A DNA stretch of 64,000 nt from Sulfurimonas sp. HSL1-2. Lineage in GTDB: Bacteria; Campylobacterota; Campylobacteria; Campylobacterales; Sulfurimonadaceae. A program made the position numbers and the translations under genes. The notes below the pieces were generated by a model. The model saw only the letters and a program-made list of their open reading frames with translations. It was not told where the DNA came from and made no database searches. Below are positions 9,071-17,393 of the stretch, in pieces. Positions within the stretch are counted from its first letter, which is position 1. Each line of letters starts with the position of its first letter. Location of the stretch: contig NZ_CP147914.1 in the NCBI RefSeq assembly GCF_039645565.1, forward strand, positions 496,001 through 560,000, read 5' to 3'.

Positions 9071-10804
9071 TTAAGAGGAACAGGTGACGTGGGAGATACC
9101 GGCGATCTCGAAGAACTCCGTGGGCTTTTTGCTGTAGTACTTTGCCGCTACTGCTTCGGACTGCTCGGCGTAGGGGTCGGTCATGACGGCCTGCAGCTCC
9201 TTGATGAGCGTATAGTCCCCGTCGGCGGCCTGCTGGTAGGCCGGGACGAGGAACCACTCCCTCAAGGTGTACTTGGGGTTGACGGATTTCATCCAGCGTG
9301 AGAGCTTTTCGCGGGATTCCGGCGACGCGGCGTTGATGTCGTCGGGGTTGGTCGCCTGTACGACACCCTTCCATTTTTCCAGCCATTCGCTCCAGCGCTC
9401 CAGCAGCGCGGCATCTTTGACCCCGTCACCGTAAAAGCTCTTCGTCAGCGGGGCGATATCTTCGGGCACGGATGAGAGTTCGCGGAAGAAGATGGTGTAA
9501 TCCACCCCGGTCTCGATCATCAGCGTCACCAGTTCGTTGAACAGTGCCGCATCCAGCTGATGCAGTCCCAGCTTTGACGCCCACATGGGTATCATTTTCC
9601 CCTGCATCGCTCTTGCAAATCTTAAAGTCAGCATGTCCAGCTCGTTCACGGCCTTTTCATCAGACGTCAGCAGCGGCTTCAGCGCGCTGCAGAACATGGC
9701 AAAGTTCGTCTCCGCCGCCTGGGGCTGGTTGAGGAAGGAGAAGTGGTCTCCTCCGCCCGTCCACGGCTGGTAGCGCGGGTCGAACATTTCGATGAATCCG
9801 AAGGGGCCGTAATCGAGGGTGAAGCCGCCGGCGGCAGTGTTGTCGCTGTTGAAGTTGCCCTGGCAGTACCCCACGCGTATCCACTCTGCCACCAGCGTGG
9901 TGAGACGGTCGCGGAACGCCGTTGCCAGCAGGAGCACCTTGTCCCGGAGGGGCAGCGCGGCATCGATCACATCTTTGTATTCGCGGTCGATGAGGTGCAG
10001 GACGATCTGCTCGAGCTCCTCCAACGCCTTGGGGTGCTCGTTCTTGCGCGCACGCCGGCCGAAAAGCTCGACCTGGCCCACCCGGATAAAAGAGGGGGCG
10101 ACCCGCGTCGTGATGGCCACGGCCTCCTCGAGCATGACTTCGGGGTTTCGCGAGTAGGAGCCGTTGTTGAACCACGGCCTTGCAACCGTCTCCGTCTGGG
10201 AGGTGTAGAGGCTCAGCGAGCGCGACGTTTTTACGCCCAGGGCGTGCATGTGCTCCTGCGCCAGAAACTCGCGGATGCTCGAACGCAGCACGGCGCGGCC
10301 GTCGGCACCCCGGCAGTAGGGTGTCCTGCCGCCGCCTTTGAGCTGCATCTCCCAGCGCTGCCCGTTGATGACCGCTTCGAGGATGGAGACCGCGCGGCCG
10401 TCGCCGTAGCCGTTGCCCGTACGGAAGGGGCACTGCTCATAGTACTCGGTCCCGTAGATGGAAAGCGCGTACCCAGTCGCCCAGCCCCGGCGGCGCAGCG
10501 GCTCCGGGAGCTGCGAACTGTCGCCTGTAAACATCCGCATAAACTCCTCCGAGGTCGCCAATGAGTCGCTAAAGCCCAGTTCGCGAAAAAAAGTCTCGCT
10601 GTGCGCGATGTACACGGGGGTTTCTATGGGCGTAGGGTTCACAGGCACATAATGCCCGCTGAAGACCTGCCGCGGCGCGTGGTCAACGCCGTCCGCCGTC
10701 GCTTCGGGGTCGGGGGTCAACGTGTCCATGAGCGAATAATCCGCCAGCGCTGCGAGATCGTCAAGGCTCTTTACCGCTGTAGGGTTGTCAAATGTTGCTT
10801 TCAT
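9071..10804 (-). CDS. selO: Protein adenylyltransferase SelO (YdiU family)
   Basis: A pseudokinase-fold enzyme that transfers AMP to Ser/Thr/Tyr side chains, linked to redox stress. The 577-residue protein carries the family blocks [56 protein letters not shown] and [15 protein letters not shown]. It ends in TCSS; the Cys sits at the third-from-last place, where eukaryotic SelO carries selenocysteine. I chose the ATG at 10804 (MKATFDNP) because AAGGAA precedes it at good spacing. An upstream ATG at 10840 would add a 12-residue basic leader without a ribosome site. It marks the left border of the accessory region. Confidence 0.93.
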   Translation of the reverse strand: MKATFDNPTAVKSLDDLAALADYSLMDTLTPDPEATADGVDHAPRQVFSGHYVPVNPTPIETPVYIAHSETFFRELGFSDSLATSEEFMRMFTGDSSQLPEPLRRRGWATGYALSIYGTEYYEQCPFRTGNGYGDGRAVSILEAVINGQRWEMQLKGGGRTPYCRGADGRAVLRSSIREFLAQEHMHALGVKTSRSLSLYTSQTETVARPWFNNGSYSRNPEVMLEEAVAITTRVAPSFIRVGQVELFGRRARKNEHPKALEELEQIVLHLIDREYKDVIDAALPLRDKVLLLATAFRDRLTTLVAEWIRVGYCQGNFNSDNTAAGGFTLDYGPFGFIEMFDPRYQPWTGGGDHFSFLNQPQAAETNFAMFCSALKPLLTSDEKAVNELDMLTLRFARAMQGKMIPMWASKLGLHQLDAALFNELVTLMIETGVDYTIFFRELSSVPEDIAPLTKSFYGDGVKDAALLERWSEWLEKWKGVVQATNPDDINAASPESREKLSRWMKSVNPKYTLREWFLVPAYQQAADGDYTLIKELQAVMTDPYAEQSEAVAAKYYSKKPTEFFEIAGISHVTCSS

Positions 10805-10856
10805 ACATATATTCCTTTTGCCTTCACGTTGGGCATGCAAAAATGGTTCGGTTATC

Positions 10857-10892
10857 TCTTTAGAGGTGCCCTTTATTCAAAGGGGCATTTTT
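10857..10892 (+). repeat. 16-base motif shared with 33640-33655, forming a terminator-like hairpin
   Basis: TCTTTAGAGGTGCCCT at 10857-10872 is identical to 33640-33655. Here its last part folds: TGCCCTTT (10867-10874), loop ATTC, AAAGGGGCA (10879-10887, one bulged G), then TTTTT. It would end plus-strand transcription, yet no plus-strand gene precedes it. It is either a relic of a lost gene or an end of a vanished mobile element. Confidence 0.5.
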
Positions 10893-10955
10893 GCAGGCTA
10901 TTCTAAAAAAGGCTATTAATGAGGTTTTGTACAAAAGGTTCGGTGTTTTTTCTTT

Positions 10956-11023
10956 AAGGAGGAGGATTATTGAATTTAGTAGACGATATGACATTGGTCA
11001 TAATCGCTTTGCCTAACGTTTAA
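10956..11023 (+). other. Strong ribosome binding site before a 17-codon open frame
   Basis: AAGGAGGAGG (10956-10965) lies four bases before a TTG (10970) that opens a 17-codon frame (MNLVDDMTLVIIALPNV) ending in TAA at 11021-11023. The site is stronger than those of most genes here. It may be the beheaded start of a plus-strand gene at the left edge of the accessory island, or a tiny gene. The rest of 10893-11085 is AT-rich with nothing else I can support. Confidence 0.3.
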
Positions 11024-11085
11024 AATGATCGATCAAAAAGACATCTGCGGTTTATTGATTAGTTTTATTTGATTTGTTAGAAATT

Positions 11086-12213
11086 TTACTGGCAGTGACA
11101 CCAAGAAGTACCCTTCTTTTTCGTCCATCCTGTTTTGTTTGTAGTAAAAGTAATATCTTGTTTGTTCGAATTTAAAGTGTTACATAAAGTACATATCTTC
11201 TTGCATGACAATTGTTTAAAAGTGATTCCTGGTCTAGTTTTATATTTTCCATCACTACGAACGAATATCGTTTTATCATGGATGAAGGTCCTTAAACGAG
11301 TATATGCCTTTTGATTATGTTCAGAGCCATGATGTGGTGCTGTAATTATTGAACTAGCTGAAAGGTTTGGTATATTTTGGTTAAATGAAAAATCAGAATC
11401 TGCGCTAAATAAGACACTGGTGGTTCCATAGTTGTCAGTGGAATAAAAAACTAAACTTTCTCTATTTGCTTTACTGACGTACAAATACATTAATGCATTT
11501 AGTGGTGGGGATATTCTGACAATCTCTTGTGAGTTGACTGGTCTGAGATAAATTTCTCCACCGTATGCAGCCTTGTCTTTATTAAACTCAAACCATCTAA
11601 TTTTGGCCCCTGCATTATAGGCAAGCACTGCAAGTTCTTTTATCTTCTTTGCGGTGTCAATTGCATCTATGAAAAGCTCATATTGAGTTAAACTTTTAAA
11701 GTGATAATGGAATCCAAACGGGTAGTAATTAGTTATGTCAAACAATTCTGTTCTGTGTGCAGCTTCTTCCATTGCTTGAAAAAGTTGATCAACATCTAAA
11801 CTTGATTTATCTGTCTGGTTAGGATGTTTTTTTTGCTCTAAAAAGTCTACATCCGTTAAATCTTCTAAATTATTTTTCTCAAAGGCACCAATTTCAGCTA
11901 TATCGTTACTTAGCTCTATGATAAAACCTAATGGATTTTTTATCAAATCTTCTAAACGACTAGTCCATACACCTGGTAACCAAACTTCTTTGGCTTTGAG
12001 TCCAGATTCAAAATAACCAAGTAAACCATTGATATGATCTGCATCTGCATGTGTACAAACAACAACATCTAATTCATCAGTAACAATGGTTCGTGAAAAC
12101 TGTATTGGGAATCCTGTCCTTGCTCTTCCACCATCAACGAGAATTTTTACTCCAGACCTTTCTAAATAAAAAGCATCTCCTTGATTTACACCGATAGAAA
12201 TGAATTTGTCCAA
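11086..12213 (-). CDS. MBL-fold hydrolase, ComEC/Rec2-like, fourth gene of the defence operon
   Basis: A 375-residue cytoplasmic metallo-beta-lactamase-fold protein. The start resembles the soluble domain of ComEC: FISIGVNQGDAFYLE and ILVDGG. The metal-binding signature CTHADADHINGLLGYFE (HxHxDH type) lies at about 54-70, a metal-site acidic stretch FSADSDF near 275, and APHHGSEH near 290. The C-terminal tail has Cys pairs (CKKICTLC and SWCHCQ) that could bind zinc. It may be a nuclease or phosphodiesterase; the substrate is unknown. The only reasonable start is TTG at 12213. It follows the SIR2 gene by 81 bases on the same strand, shares its AT-rich composition, and is probably part of the same locus. 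Confidence 0.72.
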   Translation of the reverse strand: MDKFISIGVNQGDAFYLERSGVKILVDGGRARTGFPIQFSRTIVTDELDVVVCTHADADHINGLLGYFESGLKAKEVWLPGVWTSRLEDLIKNPLGFIIELSNDIAEIGAFEKNNLEDLTDVDFLEQKKHPNQTDKSSLDVDQLFQAMEEAAHRTELFDITNYYPFGFHYHFKSLTQYELFIDAIDTAKKIKELAVLAYNAGAKIRWFEFNKDKAAYGGEIYLRPVNSQEIVRISPPLNALMYLYVSKANRESLVFYSTDNYGTTSVLFSADSDFSFNQNIPNLSASSIITAPHHGSEHNQKAYTRLRTFIHDKTIFVRSDGKYKTRPGITFKQLSCKKICTLCNTLNSNKQDITFTTNKTGWTKKKGTSWCHCQ

Positions 12214-12253
12214 AATGAGTTACCCTGTATTTTTACGATTGAAATAAGCAATC

Positions 12254-12273
12254 AAAAACTGATCGTAGTTTTT
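12254..12273. terminator. AT-rich hairpin between the SIR2 and MBL genes
   Basis: AAAAACT (12254-12260) pairs with AGTTTTT (12267-12273) around a six-base loop, in the 81-base gap between the third and fourth operon genes. It may attenuate transcription into the MBL gene. The stem is weak and AT-rich. Confidence 0.3.
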
Positions 12274-12294
12274 TTAGTCTGCTTAATTTGCTAG

Positions 12295-13089
12295 CTATTG
12301 ACTAGTAAGCTTCGTCATAAATTCGATTAAGGCGGCACCAGGATCATCTATTTCTGATGAGATCATTGTAATTCCCCATTGTTTTAATATGTCTTCCTGA
12401 ATAGGATTTGGTTTAGAGGAAAAAACATATGATGTTGGTTGCACCCTGCCTTGGGCATTCTCTTTCCATAATTGAGAAAGCTTGAAGAATAATAATCGAA
12501 TATTTATATCTGACAGCCCATATCCAATGAATAAGACAGTTTTCCCAAGTACGTCTGACCTTAGCTTTATATCTAGAGGTGTTTCAAAATCCAAACGTTT
12601 GAAATAACTTGTTTCATCCAAAACTATTGAATTATCATCATCAAAATCACCATGAAACTTTACAATTTGAGTTGTTTGATCATTTGTTGTTGTTAGGTCA
12701 CTAACACCAATTATTTTGTGATAAGGCTTGCCATATTTTTCAAATGCATTTTCTAGCCATCTATCGTAATTTGTTGTATAAATCAGTGGAAAATTAGCAT
12801 TTACAATAATTTTGTGAATATCTGAATCTTCAATTTTTATAGCATCTGAGTGCCAATTCCTATCCATCCAACTTCTAAGTTTTCCCAAGCCACCTTGTTT
12901 GATTGTATAGTATTCGGCTAACGCATAATTGTCACCAAAAGTTGAATATATTTCGGGGTCATAATCCAATTGTTTAGCAATTTCGTTGATCAAGTCACCC
13001 CATGAAGGTAAGCCTAAGCCCATGGAAACACCAGCACCAACAAAGAGAATGATATTGTTTTGTTTGTATGCTTCGAATAATTGTTCCAT
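12295..13089 (-). CDS. SIR2-domain NADase effector, Kongming KomC-like
   Basis: A 264-residue single-domain SIR2 protein. The NAD-binding start is [20 protein letters not shown] (residues 14-33). [13 protein letters not shown] (about 103-115) and the catalytic-His region [11 protein letters not shown] (about 144) follow, then [17 protein letters not shown]. Defence SIR2 proteins consume NAD+ to stop phage growth. There is no second domain, so sensing must come from a partner. It starts two bases after the HAM1-like gene ends, which implies tight co-expression. In the Kongming antiphage system, a SIR2 protein pairs with a HAM1-like protein and is switched on by dITP. Assignment to that role is inferred from gene order and families. 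Confidence 0.85.
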   Translation of the reverse strand: MEQLFEAYKQNNIILFVGAGVSMGLGLPSWGDLINEIAKQLDYDPEIYSTFGDNYALAEYYTIKQGGLGKLRSWMDRNWHSDAIKIEDSDIHKIIVNANFPLIYTTNYDRWLENAFEKYGKPYHKIIGVSDLTTTNDQTTQIVKFHGDFDDDNSIVLDETSYFKRLDFETPLDIKLRSDVLGKTVLFIGYGLSDINIRLLFFKLSQLWKENAQGRVQPTSYVFSSKPNPIQEDILKQWGITMISSEIDDPGAALIEFMTKLTSQ

Positions 13090-13091
13090 GG

Positions 13092-13637
13092 TTAGTTGCC
13101 TTCCTTCAGGTACTTATTGAATTTGTCAAACGCTATTTTTCTCATAGAAATCTCATTCTTTTTATCGCCTAGTTCTGCAAAAGTCTGTTCTTCACCATCA
13201 GGTATAAAAACGCAATCCCATTGGAAGCGTCTTTCTCCTTTTGGCTCAGGAGAGATATTACCAATTATTTCACCATCAAAATAATGTATCTTTTTACCGT
13301 CGCAATAGCCTATGGTTGTTCTAGCAATAGCAGTTGTAGTATCTAAAGTTCCTAATAATTTTGAAAACCTATCAGCTTCTAATTTATCCCAGAAAATTTG
13401 CGTCAGTCCTCCAGGAAAACTATTTAAGCTGTCGAGATAAAGTCCTGTGTGTTCAACAAATACAGGTCTTCCCACCTTTTTAAATGCTTTTAGTAGTTTG
13501 TCTTTAACAAGTTTTTTCACATTATCAGTTTGTATTTCCTCAATTTTCAATTCTGTTGCAACTATTTCTGCTGCATCTATCATTTTTTTAACTTCTGCAA
13601 GTTTATTCAGGTTATTAGTGACAAATCTGATTTTCAT
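13092..13637 (-). CDS. HAM1/RdgB-like (non-canonical purine NTP pyrophosphatase fold) protein, Kongming KomB-like
   Basis: A 181-residue member of the ITPase/HAM1 fold: [15 protein letters not shown] at the N-terminus is the substrate P-loop-like motif, and a Gly-rich stretch [11 protein letters not shown] follows. Housekeeping members carry DDSGL or EDTxL. Here the stretch reads [11 protein letters not shown], so the acid after the first acid is His. The C-terminal SHR base-recognition motif reads SMR. Both changes suggest weak or absent hydrolysis and a sensing role, as proposed for KomB, which binds dITP and activates the SIR2 partner. Its ATG overlaps the deaminase TAA by one base. Confidence 0.83.
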   Translation of the reverse strand: MKIRFVTNNLNKLAEVKKMIDAAEIVATELKIEEIQTDNVKKLVKDKLLKAFKKVGRPVFVEHTGLYLDSLNSFPGGLTQIFWDKLEADRFSKLLGTLDTTTAIARTTIGYCDGKKIHYFDGEIIGNISPEPKGERRFQWDCVFIPDGEEQTFAELGDKKNEISMRKIAFDKFNKYLKEGN

Positions 13638-14611
13638 TAAAGTCCTTTGATGAATGAATACTTCTTCTGAGTAGCCAACATTTTTTCTAATATGTCTTTT
13701 CGCATTGTTTCATCATGAAAGGACATATAATCATCATTGATAGTTTTGTTATGTAGTGCAGGGTTGTCAGAACATAGCACGAATGGAACATCGTTTTCGA
13801 GGAATTTGACAACTGGGTGATCATCTTCTTCTCTGACAGCACCAGTTAAACGGTTACTAATTGGGCATACTTCAATACAAACATCTCTTTCTTTTATATA
13901 TGCCATTAATTCTTGGTCTTTTTCTGCGGCTGTACCATGACCGATTCGGTCAGCCGTAAACGAATCTATAGCTTCAATAATATTGGCTACATTGCCAGTT
14001 TCTCCAGCATGTACCGTAATGTTGAAACCATATTTTTCTTTTGCATTTCTAAATAAACTACTAATATTCTTTGAAATTACAATATCCTCATTACCAGCAA
14101 GATCTAGCCCTAAGACTCCATTGGGCTTATCAAGCTTTTCATACGCCTTTATGAGTGTATGAAAGTTCTCTGCTGAATAATCACCTCTGGATATTGTCAT
14201 CAATAACCCTGCCTTTATATTGTATTTTTCAGAAGCCTGTTCGATTTCTTCTAAAAGCCACCGAAGGGCTAGTTCTGTACTGATGTTATTTAGAAATGAT
14301 AAGTAGACTACACTGTTTCTAATTTCAACAAATGAGACATTTTGCTGTTTCAGATTTTCGAATGCATTTTGAACCATGAGTTTTAGACTTTCCTTACTAT
14401 TAGGGATGAGTCTTAGTACGTCCCATGGTTTAAGATACTGTTCTAGACTTTCCATAGGAAATTCTCGTATTAAATCTCTGTGAATGTTGAAGTCCTGAGG
14501 GACTTCTATTGATTCTTCAATGATAATCTTCTGAATAGTAGATGTTGATACTAATCCATTTAAATGGACATGTAACTCACCCTTTTCAAGATTCGAAATA
14601 TAGTTTTGCAT
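13637..14611 (-). CDS. Adenosine deaminase family protein, Kongming KomA-like
   Basis: A 324-residue metal-dependent deaminase of the ADA family. Visible zinc and catalytic motifs are HVHLNG (residues 14-19), TVHAGETGN (about 201), RIGHGT (about 224), CPISNRLTG and [10 protein letters not shown], so the active site appears intact. In Kongming the first gene is such a deaminase, which turns dAMP into dIMP; phage kinases then raise it to the dITP signal. A housekeeping purine-salvage role is less likely, given the operon with SIR2 and HAM1-like genes and the AT-rich composition. It is the first gene of the operon, with GGAATTAA before the ATG. Confidence 0.88.
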   Translation of the reverse strand: MQNYISNLEKGELHVHLNGLVSTSTIQKIIIEESIEVPQDFNIHRDLIREFPMESLEQYLKPWDVLRLIPNSKESLKLMVQNAFENLKQQNVSFVEIRNSVVYLSFLNNISTELALRWLLEEIEQASEKYNIKAGLLMTISRGDYSAENFHTLIKAYEKLDKPNGVLGLDLAGNEDIVISKNISSLFRNAKEKYGFNITVHAGETGNVANIIEAIDSFTADRIGHGTAAEKDQELMAYIKERDVCIEVCPISNRLTGAVREEDDHPVVKFLENDVPFVLCSDNPALHNKTINDDYMSFHDETMRKDILEKMLATQKKYSFIKGL

Positions 14612-14624
14612 TTAATTCCAATAG

Positions 14625-14662
14625 ATATAGCTTCTATATTATTAGTGAACATTCTATGTAAA
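14625..14662 (-). promoter_or_regulatory. Probable promoter and small inverted repeat of the defence operon
   Basis: On the minus strand, TTTACA (14662-14657) and TAATAT (14641-14636) are 15 bases apart, ahead of the deaminase ATG at 14611. The inverted repeat ATATAG-CTT-CTATAT (14625-14639) overlaps the -10 and might bind a repressor. No regulator gene is in the operon. Weak by sequence alone. Confidence 0.35.
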
Positions 14663-14749
14663 ACAACCTTTGATCATCAAAACAGTTAACATAGATTGAG
14701 TGTTGCTATGCAATATCTTCACTAGGAACGGCTTTAACCCGCAAAGCGA

Positions 14750-14855
14750 TACAATGCCGATTATGAAAAATCTCACAGTAGCAATGATCGACGACATTGT
14801 CGGGCGGCCGGGACGGTCGATGATCAGGCAGCACCTGCCGCGGCTCAAGAAATAG
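14750..14855 (+). pseudogene. ymdB 5' fragment, copy A (promoter plus 30 codons, then stop)
   Basis: A -10-like TACAAT (14750-14755), seven bases, then ATG at 14763 and 30 codons that match the start of the intact ymdB at 20429, including VGRPGR and QHLPRL. It ends in TAG right after the homologous part. At base level it is diverged from the intact copy (for example GDD-to-DDI changes), so it is not a recent exact duplication. It lies between the defence operon and the lipoprotein gene. Confidence 0.85.
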
Positions 14856-14871
14856 CGGTATCTCAAGCCGG

Positions 14872-15372
14872 TTACTGCTCCGGCATTATCCTCTCGTTCG
14901 CGTCGACCTGCTTCGTCTTTAGCTGCGCGGCACGCTCCTTGTCCACCTCAAAAAGCTTGTAACGGATATCCGGCCCCGGAATGGGGATGAATCCGTAGGG
15001 AACAAAGGTGACCCCTTCAAATACGGGGTAGGTCTCAAAGAAATTCGAACCGTTCACTTCTGCCGTGAAAGCAAGGCTTTCCAGGTGCGTGAAATAGGGG
15101 GAGGATGAATCGGAAACGCCGAGCTCGTGCGTTCCCGGCGGGATGGGAAAGGTAATGCGCTCGCCGCCGTGCAGATAAAAGGCATAGGCACCGTCCACCA
15201 TGATGCCGACACTATGCACCGAGAGGATGAGGTTCGATGACTTTGGGTAGCAAATAGTCACTGTAGCGACATCGCCTTTTCCGGCCAGCAGACGCTTGGC
15301 CATCGGCGACAGCGTTGGACTGCACCCTTGCAACAACAGAAGCGATATCACGGCGGCAATCACTGTTTTCAT
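14872..15372 (-). CDS. Small lipoprotein of unknown function
   Basis: A 166-residue exported lipoprotein: hydrophobic leader with lipobox LLQGC (Cys17). The mature part reads VATVTICYPKSSNLI, then VGIMVDGAYAFYLHGGERI and FPIPPGTHELGVSDS. This pattern of a named property, a set value and a PEGA/DUF2846-like beta-sandwich resembles DUF2846 lipoproteins, but I am not certain. It is cargo of the first ymdB-bounded module and ends only 16 bases from the ymdB fragment. It is on the same strand as the RDD-ankyrin gene, 31 bases after it, so the two are likely co-transcribed. Confidence 0.65.
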   Translation of the reverse strand: MKTVIAAVISLLLLQGCSPTLSPMAKRLLAGKGDVATVTICYPKSSNLILSVHSVGIMVDGAYAFYLHGGERITFPIPPGTHELGVSDSSSPYFTHLESLAFTAEVNGSNFFETYPVFEGVTFVPYGFIPIPGPDIRYKLFEVDKERAAQLKTKQVDANERIMPEQ

Positions 15373-15403
15373 ACTAAGAGTGAGTATAGCCAGTTTGGAT
15401 CGA

Positions 15404-17137
15404 TCACGGGTATTTAGCGATCAGTTCCTGCATACGCTCAAGGTTTTTCCCCTTGCAAGACGCTTGTATGCGGGTCAATGTGTCTCCGCCGAATTTGTCT
15501 TTGAGAGCAGGGTCGGCTCCATTGGACAGAAGTAATTCGACAAGTGCAAAGTTCCTACATTTCTTGGCGGCAATTGTCAGTGCCGTTGGGCCTCTAAGAT
15601 ATTGATAATTCACATCGTAACCGTGTTCCAGAAACATTTTGATGATCGGAATAGATCGGTCTCCATCGGTGACCGCGACATCAAAGGGAGTCATCCTGTG
15701 CAAATCCGCGTACATGTCTGCACCGTTGAGTAGTAGTTTTTTTACACTCTGTTCTTTGCGCAGTCGGACGGCATAAAACAGCGGTGTAAAGCTGTTGCCG
15801 TTGCGTACCTCAAGAATGGAACGGTCGCGAAGCAGTTCATCCAATACCTTTTCTTGATCGTTGGCAATGACGTAAAAAATGGAAGGTCCTCGTTTGAGAG
15901 AACGATCGTAGCGCAAGCGTGCCAACATCTTTTTGCGGGCTTCTTTTTTTCTGATAAGACGTTCTTCGTCATCTAGTTTAGCCTCCAGCGCTTTTTGTTC
16001 TTGCAGCAGTATCAGCTCCGGATGGTGTTCCTTGAAGGTTTCATACCATTGCTCATCTTCGTCTTCGAGAAAGAGCTGATGTTCGAATGATTCGAAATAT
16101 TTTTTGGCAAAGCTGTCATAGAGGATTTCAACATTGACGCTGTCATCGCACGGGCTATGGAGGCTCCGCGCTGAAAGTCCCGTAATATCTCTCTCGATCT
16201 CGTTGATCAAGTTCGTGTCGACGACATAAAAGCGGCTGCTTGAGTACGCTTCCTGCTCCTGGGCGAGATCAATTTTATCATTCGCGACATAGGCGTTTCG
16301 CGCATTTTTGTAGAAGGAGCGGCCTTCACCGGTACTTTCCGGATCGTGCAGTTTTTGGAGACGGTCGATACAGTTCTGGGCGAGTTCCGATTTGATGTCA
16401 TTGGCAAAAATGTCATATTCGTCTTCGGCATCGATGTAGCGCGGGACATAGACGTTCAGCGCATCGGCATAGAAGCGGATACGAGCATCGCCATAGTCGT
16501 TTGTGGGATAGGTCCGTTGGTATGATTGATCGTATAGCGCCTGTGCTTGTTGAGCCGCTCGCCACATGACGCTGGCAAAGAGCATGTAGTAGCCTGTGAT
16601 GATCAGTAAGCCCAGGATGGCGACAGTGCGCAAAAACATTCTGAAAATGCGTAGCGGCGGAGCACTGCTCTCAATCGTATCGAGGACGACAGTAAGGGCG
16701 ATCCGGTCATGCAAGGACCGTTTGTCCCGATCCAGAAATATCAGCAGTACCGGCAGGAGCGAGAGGCCAAGAAACAGGAGGATTGACGGGTTGCCGTGCG
16801 TAAGCTCGGAGACTTTGAGTGCAGCGGACACGTAAAGGAAATATCCCAGTACGATTGTTTCACGAATGGCCAATGTTCGAAAAGTCAGTGGCTCGGAATT
16901 ATCCCTCTCCAGGGTCAGGCCGAATAGTTTTTTCCCAAGGGTGCCCCGCAGGGGCGAAAGCGGGAGAAATACGCGGTAAAGCCAAGAGAAACCTATGAGG
17001 GCGTAGGGAAAGAGTGATACATACGACTTCGGCAGAAGTGGCAGAAAGAGTACGATGACCAGGCTTACCAGAAAGATGTCGGAGAGGAATGCGACAATTC
17101 TCGTGAGTGCGGTTGTAATAGAAATATTTTTAAACAT
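15404..17137 (-). CDS. RDD-family membrane protein with C-terminal ankyrin repeats
   Basis: 577 residues. The N-terminal 140 residues form an RDD domain: RIVAFLSDIFLVSLVIVLFL, then GTLGKKLFGLTLERDN and TLAIRETIVLGYFLYVSAAL, with four or five helices including one near 165-190. A charged, partly coiled-coil middle (about 200-420) carries LDDEERLIRKKEARKKMLAR. The end holds three ankyrin-like repeats: TPLFYAVRLRKEQSVKKLLL, TPFDVAV...MFLEHGYDVN and TALTIAA...LLLSNGADP. The joining of RDD and ankyrin parts is unusual. Its function is unknown; an envelope toxin-immunity or stress role would be a guess. It is the larger cargo gene of module A-B. Confidence 0.75.
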   Translation of the reverse strand: MFKNISITTALTRIVAFLSDIFLVSLVIVLFLPLLPKSYVSLFPYALIGFSWLYRVFLPLSPLRGTLGKKLFGLTLERDNSEPLTFRTLAIRETIVLGYFLYVSAALKVSELTHGNPSILLFLGLSLLPVLLIFLDRDKRSLHDRIALTVVLDTIESSAPPLRIFRMFLRTVAILGLLIITGYYMLFASVMWRAAQQAQALYDQSYQRTYPTNDYGDARIRFYADALNVYVPRYIDAEDEYDIFANDIKSELAQNCIDRLQKLHDPESTGEGRSFYKNARNAYVANDKIDLAQEQEAYSSSRFYVVDTNLINEIERDITGLSARSLHSPCDDSVNVEILYDSFAKKYFESFEHQLFLEDEDEQWYETFKEHHPELILLQEQKALEAKLDDEERLIRKKEARKKMLARLRYDRSLKRGPSIFYVIANDQEKVLDELLRDRSILEVRNGNSFTPLFYAVRLRKEQSVKKLLLNGADMYADLHRMTPFDVAVTDGDRSIPIIKMFLEHGYDVNYQYLRGPTALTIAAKKCRNFALVELLLSNGADPALKDKFGGDTLTRIQASCKGKNLERMQELIAKYP

Positions 17138-17255
17138 AAAAAAATTATATTGTTTTTATCATAAAAAACATTTATCGAATCTTTTGAAATCAGGGAATCG
17201 CGCAGGCGTATCCTGCAGGGAAAGCCAAACAACAGTTTTTTCAGTCCGATACAGC

Positions 17256-17358
17256 TACATTGCTACCCATGAATAGGTTGAAAGTAGCAATGATCGGTGA
17301 CGTCGTCGGGCGGCCGGGGCGGTTGATGATAAAACAGCACCTGCCGCGGCTACTGTAA
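17256..17358 (+). pseudogene. ymdB 5' fragment, copy B (promoter plus 29 codons, then stop)
   Basis: A -10-like TACATT (17256-17261), seven bases, ATG at 17269, then 29 codons matching the ymdB start (VAMIGDVVGRPGR and QHLPRL) and TAA at 17356-17358. The spacing from TACATT to ATG equals that in copy A and in the intact gene. It differs from both other copies at several bases. It separates the RDD-ankyrin module from the WD40-like module. Confidence 0.85.
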
Positions 17359-17393
17359 AGATCGCATATGCTTCAGTATGGTTGCGGTAGCAG

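Noticed and set aside
10665-10676. A 12-base match (ACCTGCCGCGGC) to the ymdB repeat inside selO, as a possible fourth copy and left junction of the island
   Set aside because: It lies in conserved selO coding sequence, the match does not extend, and GC-rich coding DNA gives such matches by chance.
12295-14611. RADAR defence system, suggested by the adenosine deaminase
   Set aside because: RADAR needs the RdrA ATPase and a much larger deaminase; here the partners are HAM1-like and SIR2 proteins, and the deaminase is of the small ADA type.
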